Shown: positions 58,493 through 64,000 of the stretch, piece after piece
Numbering within the stretch: the stretch's first letter is position 1
Layout: the number at the start of each line of letters is the position of its first letter
Assembly: GCA_949295905.1 (NCBI GenBank)
Contig: CASFNA010000010.1
Location: 1 to 64,000 of the forward strand
DNA: 64,000 bases
Source: an uncultured Prevotellaceae bacterium
GTDB lineage: Bacteria; Bacteroidota; Bacteroidia; Bacteroidales; Bacteroidaceae
Direction: 5' to 3'
Program-made: the position numbers and the translations under genes
The notes under the pieces: generated by a model
What the model was told of the DNA's origin: nothing
What the model saw: only the letters and a program-made list of their open reading frames with translations
The model's database searches: none

Positions 58493-59389
58493 TTACATTT
58501 TCAAAAGTCGGTTCATTACGTCCTGCACGCTTACTTGCCTGTATTTGCCTGACACGGAGGTGTATGTGTTCCAGTCGCCGTCCGTGTCTATGCCGTCGAG
58601 CGATATGTTCACGCTCATCGGACTGCCGCCTTTCACCGCGTCGCTTTTCATGAGCAGCGTGATGTCCGTCGGGAAGTGCTTGCGTCCCACGGGCTTGAAC
58701 GAGCCATAGTTGCATGTCACGGTGGTCTTGCCGGACGACTTGCCGCTGTACGTTACGTCAACCGAGCGGAGCCGTCCGCTTGTCTTGTCCGCGCTCCATT
58801 GGTACTCCATGTTGCCGCGTTTCAGCGATACAATGGTGTTGGCAACGGCGTCATTGAACGTTACGGAGAACTTTTTAAGCGATGAATCCGTGATTTTTTG
58901 CTCTCCCGGGACGAACAGCTGGTTCCAGAACAGGGCTTGCAGGGCGTAAAAGTCAAGTCCGTTCTTCTGCAAGAAGTCAACGTCGGCGTAGCTGGCTTTG
59001 ACATATTCCTTGTTGATACGGTCCATAAGGAGCACGTAGTCCTTGGCGAACTCGAGGCGGCCAACCTCCATCAGGCCGAACGGAGTAAGCTGGATGCGTA
59101 TTACCTCGTCCTTCTTCATCCTGAGAGAGCCGCTTATCGACAGGTCTTTCCGCCCTGTGTTGATGGTGAACTTGATTTTAGACGATATGCTGCGGGTGTA
59201 GACTTCGTTGTCGTAAACTTTGCGCATGAAGTCTATCTTGCGGTTTTCAGCCGATGCCGTTGTGCTTGCCGTGCCCGTGGCCGACGACATGGCGTCGACC
59301 GATGCCTTCTTAGTGCCGCATGAAACGACGGCGAGCGACGCCGCGATGAGCGTCATGCAAAAGTACAGCTTGCTGTTATTCTTCCACAT
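58493..59389 (-). CDS. DUF4292 lipoprotein (LolB-like fold suggested)
   Basis: 298 aa. Lipobox SLAVVSC near residue 24, so it is a lipoprotein. DUF4292 in the body (GSLRMKKDEVIRIQLTPFGLMEVGRLEFAKDYVLLMDRINKEYV, then the second half ending YRQVSVQDVMNRLLKM). The alternating strands with a hydrophobic face and the order of motifs resemble LolA/LolB-type lipid carriers, which is inference. Overlaps the TPR gene by 14 bp and ends one base before envC begins. Confidence 0.87.
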   Translation of the reverse strand: MWKNNSKLYFCMTLIAASLAVVSCGTKKASVDAMSSATGTASTTASAENRKIDFMRKVYDNEVYTRSISSKIKFTINTGRKDLSISGSLRMKKDEVIRIQLTPFGLMEVGRLEFAKDYVLLMDRINKEYVKASYADVDFLQKNGLDFYALQALFWNQLFVPGEQKITDSSLKKFSVTFNDAVANTIVSLKRGNMEYQWSADKTSGRLRSVDVTYSGKSSGKTTVTCNYGSFKPVGRKHFPTDITLLMKSDAVKGGSPMSVNISLDGIDTDGDWNTYTSVSGKYRQVSVQDVMNRLLKM

Positions 59390-61151
59390 ATTTTTTGAGT
59401 TTTATTTTGCGTCTGATGGCCTTGTCGTTCTCCGCTCCAGCCTCCAATGCCTGCTGCCAGAACTTTACCGCCCCGTCGATGTCGCCGTTCACGGCGTGTA
59501 TGTCGCCTGCATGTTCTATTATTACGGCGCTTTTCGTAGTGTCGTTGTCCACCGCCATGTTGATGTATTGCATCGCTTCGGCGTACTTCTTGCGCTTGAA
59601 CAGAATCCAAGCGTAGGTGTCCAGAAAGGTGGCATTGTCGGGTTCGGCCTGTACGGTGCGGTAACTCATCTGCTCGGCCTTGGCCAGTTCGCGGTCCTCT
59701 TCAGACAAGTAGTAGGCGTAGTTGTTGAGGCAGCCAAGGTTGTCGTCCTTCCATTGCAGGCACGAGTCATACGCGGCGTAGGCCTCTTCGGCAAGTCCTT
59801 TGTCGTGGAGGATGTCGCCCATGATGGCGTAGAAGTCTGAAACGAGGTCCTTGTTGCTCTGTTTGTTGATTTGGCTTACGCCCCGGCGCAGTGCGTCGAG
59901 CGCGCTGTCATCGTCGTCTTTCTGTACGTAAGCCAGGCCGAGGAAGTAATAAAACGCCATTTCATCGGGGTTGTAGTCGATGGCCTGGCGTGAAAGCTCG
60001 GCCACGCGGTCGAAGTCTTGCTCGCCCCATTCCGCCTGGATGAGCTGCAGGCGGGCACCGGCGTTGTCGGGAGAAATGGCGAGCACCGTCTCGAGGACTT
60101 TCGAAATGGAGTCCTGCGGCATCTTTTTCAGCGTCATGTATGCGGCGTACAGTTCGGCCATGTCTGACGTTTCCTGTGGCTGGGCGAGTATTTTCCTGAA
60201 CAGGTTGAGCACTTTCGAGCTGTCGCCTCCTTGCTGTTCGCTTTCCGCCACGGCCTGCCTTATCAGCACAATCTTGCTGTCCGTTGGCGTTTTCGTGCTT
60301 ACCAGCAACGCCTCTTGCAGCGAGTCGGCGCGTAGGGGCTGCTGTGTCGTCCTGTAATAGTCTATCATCGACATGCGTGCGTTGGTGTTTTCGGGCTCGG
60401 CTTGCAGCACTTCGGCGTATTGCCGGTATGCCTCGTCGGCTTTTCCGTTCTGCAACAGCCAGTTGCCCATCATCACACGGTAATTCATGTCATTGGGATA
60501 TTTCGCCGCCATCGACTTCAGTTCGTTGAATTCTTCCTGCTTTTTGCCTTGCAGGGAGTAAACCCTCATCTTTGCGAGGGTGAGGTCTTCGTTGGCGCCT
60601 TCAAGCGTTTCCATGCGTTCGAGCACGTCAAGCATCTTGTCGTAGTCCTTCTGCCGTCCGTAGAGTTGCGCCAGTATGTCGAGCACGTCGGAGCGTTCGG
60701 GGCTGTTCTTTGCAAGCTTTTCGTATGCCTTTGTGGCCTCGGCGAGGTTGTTAATGCTGAAATATCCGGCTCCGAGACGCTCCAGGTAGGCGTTGTTTGC
60801 AGGGTTGAGCTCTGACGCCTTTTTTACGTCGGCAAGTGCGGCGGAGTCGTTTTTGAGTATGCCGTCATAGAAAGAGAGCATGAAGTAAGCTTCGGCGGCG
60901 TTGGGGTTTATGGTGAGGCAGTGCTGCAACAGGTCGTAGGCAGCGTCGAAGTTGCCGCTTGTCTGTTGCTTTATGGCTTCAAAATAATATATCTTGAAGC
61001 GCAGGCTGTCGTTGTGGCTTATGGCCGGCAGGCTTACAAAGGAGGCTTCCTCCGTTGCGCCTGTTGGCTGTACGGTTTTCGCTCCGCCGCAACTTATGGT
61101 AAGCGTGGCCGCAGAGAGCAATGCCAGGAAATGCAGGATTGTACGTGTCAT
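59376..61151 (-). CDS. TPR-repeat lipoprotein
   Basis: 591 aa. Lipobox TLTISC at about 18-23, then more than ten tetratricopeptide repeats over nearly the whole length (for example AYFMLSFYDG, AYLERLGAGYFS, VLDILAQLYGRQ, AYRQYAEVLQAEP). It probably scaffolds an outer-membrane complex. The genes dut, this, DUF4292 and envC follow each other with overlaps or short gaps in the same order seen in other Bacteroidales. Confidence 0.9.
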   Translation of the reverse strand: MTRTILHFLALLSAATLTISCGGAKTVQPTGATEEASFVSLPAISHNDSLRFKIYYFEAIKQQTSGNFDAAYDLLQHCLTINPNAAEAYFMLSFYDGILKNDSAALADVKKASELNPANNAYLERLGAGYFSINNLAEATKAYEKLAKNSPERSDVLDILAQLYGRQKDYDKMLDVLERMETLEGANEDLTLAKMRVYSLQGKKQEEFNELKSMAAKYPNDMNYRVMMGNWLLQNGKADEAYRQYAEVLQAEPENTNARMSMIDYYRTTQQPLRADSLQEALLVSTKTPTDSKIVLIRQAVAESEQQGGDSSKVLNLFRKILAQPQETSDMAELYAAYMTLKKMPQDSISKVLETVLAISPDNAGARLQLIQAEWGEQDFDRVAELSRQAIDYNPDEMAFYYFLGLAYVQKDDDDSALDALRRGVSQINKQSNKDLVSDFYAIMGDILHDKGLAEEAYAAYDSCLQWKDDNLGCLNNYAYYLSEEDRELAKAEQMSYRTVQAEPDNATFLDTYAWILFKRKKYAEAMQYINMAVDNDTTKSAVIIEHAGDIHAVNGDIDGAVKFWQQALEAGAENDKAIRRKIKLKKYVEE

Positions 61152-61178
61152 GTGTGTTCCTTGATGAACGGATATAGC

Positions 61179-61616
61179 TTATTTTACTCCGGTGTGCCCG
61201 TAGCCGCCGGCTCCGCGCTCGGTGTCGTCAAGCTTGCTGACGGTCTCAAACCGTGCCGTCTCGTGCCGCGCAATGACCATTTGGGCTATGCGTTCGCCGT
61301 CGTTCACGGTGAAGTCGTCGCCCGAAAGGTTTACAAGGAGCACCATTACCTCGCCGCGATAGTCGGAGTCGATTGTTCCCGGCGAGTTGAGCACGGTCAG
61401 TCCGTGCTTCAGGGCGAGGCCGCTGCGCGGGCGTATCTGCGCCTCGTAGCCTTCGGGCAGTGCCATGTAAAGGCCTGTGGGTATGAGCTTCCGCTCCAGC
61501 GGACGCAGCGTTACGGGCGCGTCGATGTTGGCCCTTATGTCCATTCCGGCGCTCTGCGGCGTGGCGTATGCTGGCAGGGGCTGGTGTCCCTTGTTTATTA
61601 TTTTCACTTCTATCAT
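61179..61616 (-). CDS. dut: dUTP diphosphatase
   Basis: 145 aa. The five dUTPase motifs are visible: [41 protein letters not shown] and the flexible C-terminal [10 protein letters not shown]. It hydrolyses dUTP to dUMP and pyrophosphate and keeps uracil out of DNA. First gene of the envelope operon; divergent from dgt. Confidence 0.97.
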   Translation of the reverse strand: MIEVKIINKGHQPLPAYATPQSAGMDIRANIDAPVTLRPLERKLIPTGLYMALPEGYEAQIRPRSGLALKHGLTVLNSPGTIDSDYRGEVMVLLVNLSGDDFTVNDGERIAQMVIARHETARFETVSKLDDTERGAGGYGHTGVK

Positions 61617-61643
61617 GATGCTTTCTTATATTATTATAAGGTG

Positions 61644-61651
61644 CAAAAGTA
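61644..61651 (-). promoter_or_regulatory. Bacteroidota -7 box TACTTTTG for dut
   Basis: Minus-strand exact match 27 nt before the dut ATG. Confidence 0.65.
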
Positions 61652-61715
61652 ACGAATTATATTCACATAAAGGTTGTTTTGCCGCTAAAAAGAAAGAATT
61701 TAGCCATTTTTAGAT

Positions 61716-61723
61716 TACTTTTG
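61716..61723 (+). promoter_or_regulatory. Bacteroidota -7 box TACTTTTG for dgt
   Basis: Exact match; it lies upstream of the hairpin 61738-61889, so the hairpin is in the mRNA leader. Confidence 0.65.
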
Positions 61724-61737
61724 CGCCAGAGTAATTA

Positions 61738-61889
61738 AGGAGTAAAGGAGCGGAGAAGCAAGGAGCAAGTAGAAATGAATTGCCAGTAAGTCATTCATAG
61801 CTTGGGCAATACGCATTGTCGGCTCGTTTGGTTTTGTAAAAATGCAAAGTCATTTCTACTTACTCCTTGCTTCTCTTCTCCTTACTCCT
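61738..61889 (+). promoter_or_regulatory. Long hairpin in the dgt 5' leader
   Basis: Arms 61738-61778 and 61850-61889 pair in about 37 of 41 positions (words AAGGAGTAAAGGAGCGGAGA-like), with a 71-nt loop. It starts about 10 nt after the promoter box and ends 14 nt before the dgt ATG, so the mRNA would begin with it. Confidence 0.7.
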
Positions 61890-61903
61890 AAAACAAAACG
61901 ATT

Positions 61904-63244
61904 ATGAATTGGGAAAAACTTATATCCGACAAGCGGCTCGGACAGGAGCACCGGCACACCGTGCGCCATGACGACCGCTCCGAGTTCAAGCGCGATTACG
62001 ACCGCCTTATCTTCTCCGCGCCCTTCCGCCGTATGCAGAACAAGACCCAGGTGTTTCCCCTGCCGGGCAGTGTCTTCGTGCACAACCGCCTGACGCACAG
62101 CCTCGAAGTGGCCAGTGTGGGACTTTCGTTGGGCAACGACGTGGCCCGTGCCGTTATGAAGACGCGCCCGGAGCTGGCCGCGACGCTGCTGCCGCAAATC
62201 GGGACGGTGGTGAGTACGGCCTGCTTGGCGCACGACATGGGCAACCCTCCGTTCGGACATTCTGGCGAAAAGGCCATACAGACGTTCTTCACCGAGGGTG
62301 AGGGCAGGGCGTTGGAGGACAAGGTGAGCCCCGGATTCTGGGCCGACATAACCCACTTCGAGGGCAACGCCAACGCCTTCCGCCTCTTGGCCCACCGCTT
62401 CAAGGGGCGGCGCGAGGGCGGCTTCGTGATGACTTACACCACGCTGGCGTCAATAGTAAAGTATCCCTTCGCCTCGACCGTGGCCGAAAAGGGGCACGGC
62501 AAGTTCGGCTTCTTCACCTCGGAGGCTGACATTTACCGTAAAATCGCCGATGAATTGGGCATAATCTGCAAATCAGCCGACGGCTGTCCGATGGAGTACG
62601 CGCGGCATCCGCTGGTGTATTTGGTCGAGGCCGCCGACGACATCTGCTATGAAATAATGGACATCGAGGACGCTCACAAGCTGAAAATAGTGACGTTCGA
62701 TGAAACCGAACGTCTTTTCCTCGACTTCTTCGATGAAAAGGCGCAAAACCATATTAGGCAAAGGATTAAGGATGAGGGCATCACCGACGAGAACGAGCGC
62801 GTGGTCTACATGCGCGCCTGTGTAATCGGCGCGCTCGAAAGGGCGTGCGTCGATGCCTTCATGCGTCATGAGGACGACATCATGAACGGCACTATGACGG
62901 GCTGCCTGGTTGACAAAATCGAGCCGAGGCTGGCCGGGGCGTACCGAAAATGCGCCATTTTATCGAAGGAGAAAATCTACAAGAGCAAGCCCGTGCTCGA
63001 CGTGGAGCTGAGCGGTTACAAGATTATGGCGACGCTGATGGAGGCCATGGTCAGCGCGGCGACCGACCCCTCGCGCTTCTACTCGCGCCAGCTCATCAGC
63101 CGCGTGAGCAGCCAGTACGACATAAACGCCGACGACCTGGAGACGCGCCTCATGGCCGTTATCGACTACATAAGCGGCATGACCGACGTGTACGCACTCG
63201 ACGTGTACCAGAAAATCAACGGCATCAGCCTGCCCATCGTGTGA
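61904..63244 (+). CDS. dgt: Deoxyguanosinetriphosphate triphosphohydrolase (dGTPase)
   Basis: 446 aa HD-domain protein. HD motif residues: RTHSLEV-like NRLTHSLEV, AHDMGNPPFGHSGE and the later EAADDICYEIMD; the start SAPFRRMQNKTQVF fits the family. It splits dNTPs, mainly dGTP, to nucleoside and triphosphate, and can protect against phage or imbalance. It is divergent from dut, both affecting the dNTP pool. Confidence 0.94.
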   Translation: MNWEKLISDKRLGQEHRHTVRHDDRSEFKRDYDRLIFSAPFRRMQNKTQVFPLPGSVFVHNRLTHSLEVASVGLSLGNDVARAVMKTRPELAATLLPQIGTVVSTACLAHDMGNPPFGHSGEKAIQTFFTEGEGRALEDKVSPGFWADITHFEGNANAFRLLAHRFKGRREGGFVMTYTTLASIVKYPFASTVAEKGHGKFGFFTSEADIYRKIADELGIICKSADGCPMEYARHPLVYLVEAADDICYEIMDIEDAHKLKIVTFDETERLFLDFFDEKAQNHIRQRIKDEGITDENERVVYMRACVIGALERACVDAFMRHEDDIMNGTMTGCLVDKIEPRLAGAYRKCAILSKEKIYKSKPVLDVELSGYKIMATLMEAMVSAATDPSRFYSRQLISRVSSQYDINADDLETRLMAVIDYISGMTDVYALDVYQKINGISLPIV

Positions 63245-63277
63245 CCTTGCGGCACGCCCGGTGCCCGGTGAAAATAT

Positions 63278-63386
63278 GAAAGGCCGCCTTTTAGACGATA
63301 AAAGGCGGCCTTTCGCGTTGTAAAAAGCCGTCTTTTGGAAGGCAAAATACGGCATATCGGAAAGTGGTTGATAATCAGGCGGTTGC
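63278..63386. repeat. 22-nt modular palindromic array 16 with tail motif
   Basis: Four modules (63278-63363), then TTGATAATCAGGCGGTTGC from 63368, between convergent dgt and recO. Confidence 0.85.
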
Positions 63387-63405
63387 AAGGTTGTGTGGAA
63401 CGGCG

Positions 63406-64000
63406 TCAGTCAAACAGTTCCTTGAGCACCGGTAGCGACTTTAGCTCGGGAAAATCCGGCACGTGCAGCTGGTAATACCTTAATATAATGTCGGCCATGC
63501 GGTTTCGCTCCGCGCGCGACATGCGGTACAGGTGCATCGTCGCGTAGTTCATGCGGAGCAGCAGCTTAATCTTCTCCGCCTCTTCGGGAGGCAGGCAGTC
63601 GGCGTGCACCGGGACGTCCGTGCGGAAGCAGCTGGCTCGCAGGTCGAAGCGGCATCCCGGCGTGTAGCCGTCAAGGTTGGGGTAGAAGCCGAGGAACTTG
63701 GCCAGGCGCGTCATGAATACAAGGTGGAAGTTGGCGAAACTCCGCTCGCTGCCGTCGAGCCAGCGCACGCTGTTCTCCGCGTAGGCGAACAGCGCGTCGT
63801 CGGCCGTTTCGCCGCGCGTGGCACCGCGCAGGAACTCCGCCGTGAACATGGCTATTGCCAGTTTGGCCGGACTGAAAGGGATTGACGCGAACGGAACGGC
63901 CACGCGCGCCTCTTTCAGCGGTTGCAGTCCGGCGCGCTGCCGCAGCTCCACGACGGCCTCGATGATGAAAAGCGGTTGGAAATATTGCTTCTTCAGCTTC
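63406..64000 (-). CDS. recO: DNA repair protein RecO, C-terminal part
   Basis: The N-terminal OB domain is outside the window; about 197 residues are visible, running in frame to the right edge (KLKKQYFQPLFIIEAVVELR at the edge). Helical C-terminal domain with PFASIPFSPAKLAIAMFTAEFL, FANFHLVFMTRLAKFLGFYPN and the DLRASCFR zinc-finger-like region in which most cysteines are missing. RecO helps RecA load on SSB-coated DNA. Ends convergently with dgt. Confidence 0.9.
   Translation of the reverse strand, partial: KLKKQYFQPLFIIEAVVELRQRAGLQPLKEARVAVPFASIPFSPAKLAIAMFTAEFLRGATRGETADDALFAYAENSVRWLDGSERSFANFHLVFMTRLAKFLGFYPNLDGYTPGCRFDLRASCFRTDVPVHADCLPPEEAEKIKLLLRMNYATMHLYRMSRAERNRMADIILRYYQLHVPDFPELKSLPVLKELFD

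Noticed and set aside
1..64000. tRNA, rRNA, phage or IS elements
   Set aside because: None could be identified by eye; no transposase or integrase frames are present.

Overview
The window looks like a chromosome segment of a Bacteroidota bacterium, most likely Prevotellaceae (Prevotella/Segatella-like) with fairly high GC. Reasons: almost every transcription unit starts with a TAnnTTTG -7 box rather than a sigma70 -10; there is a type IX secretion cargo protein, DUF4294, DUF4292, DUF3943 and PCMD proteins, a KorAB 2-oxoacid:ferredoxin oxidoreductase, Pta-AckA, a succinyl-CoA:acetate CoA-transferase-type enzyme and a murG-murC-ftsQ-ftsA-ftsZ block. No rRNA, tRNA, CRISPR array, phage or IS transposase was seen.

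Layout. 1-5 kb: end of an alpha-galactosidase, RNase R, CoA-transferase. 5-10.5 kb: DUF3943 protein, an SDR plus PAP2 pair that fits sphingolipid/inositol-lipid metabolism, DUF4294, a SufT-like protein and LpxH. 10.6-14.3 kb: ackA and pta (acetate fermentation) and a flavodoxin/ferredoxin protein. 14.3-17.8 kb: a small accessory island, AT-rich in its centre, flanked by a 129-bp duplication that copies the promoter and 5' end of a small membrane-protein gene. 17.8-26.1 kb: HhH protein, Na+-dependent transporter, VanZ, CYTH, a 45-aa membrane protein, prfB, an acyl-CoA ligase and an AAA/DUF4143 ATPase with an unusual operator-like repeat cluster. 26.6-33 kb: M20 hydrolase, T9SS cargo protein, and korA-korB split by a DUF559 endonuclease gene that sits between inverted GC-rich palindromes. 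33.7-40.6 kb: murG, murC, ftsQ, ftsA, ftsZ and a YqeY protein. 40.7-45.5 kb: accessory region with a TPR-membrane-HTH regulator, secreted proteins and small membrane proteins. 45.7-54 kb: ferritin, a PCMD/Omp85/phosphoethanolamine transferase operon, Na/Pi symporter and a nucleoside kinase. 54-64 kb: a second TPR-membrane-HTH regulator with a divergent small beta-barrel protein, the operon dut-TPR lipoprotein-DUF4292-envC, dgt, and part of recO.

The most unusual content is in the repeats. (1) At least 16 intergenic arrays are built from about 22-nt modules (a palindromic AAAGRCGGCCTTT-like core plus an 8-nt linker). (2) A second family of GC palindromes occurs as inverted ends around the DUF559 gene, as an empty inverted pair after ftsZ, and as a single copy between pta and ackA. 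At the kor locus these ends now encode the last residues of KorA and part of the KorB N-terminus. I consider DUF559 plus its palindromes the best candidate for an undescribed small mobile system. (3) Long hairpins with purine-rich arms made of short repeated words, different at each locus, lie at gene ends and in one case in the 5' leader of dgt.
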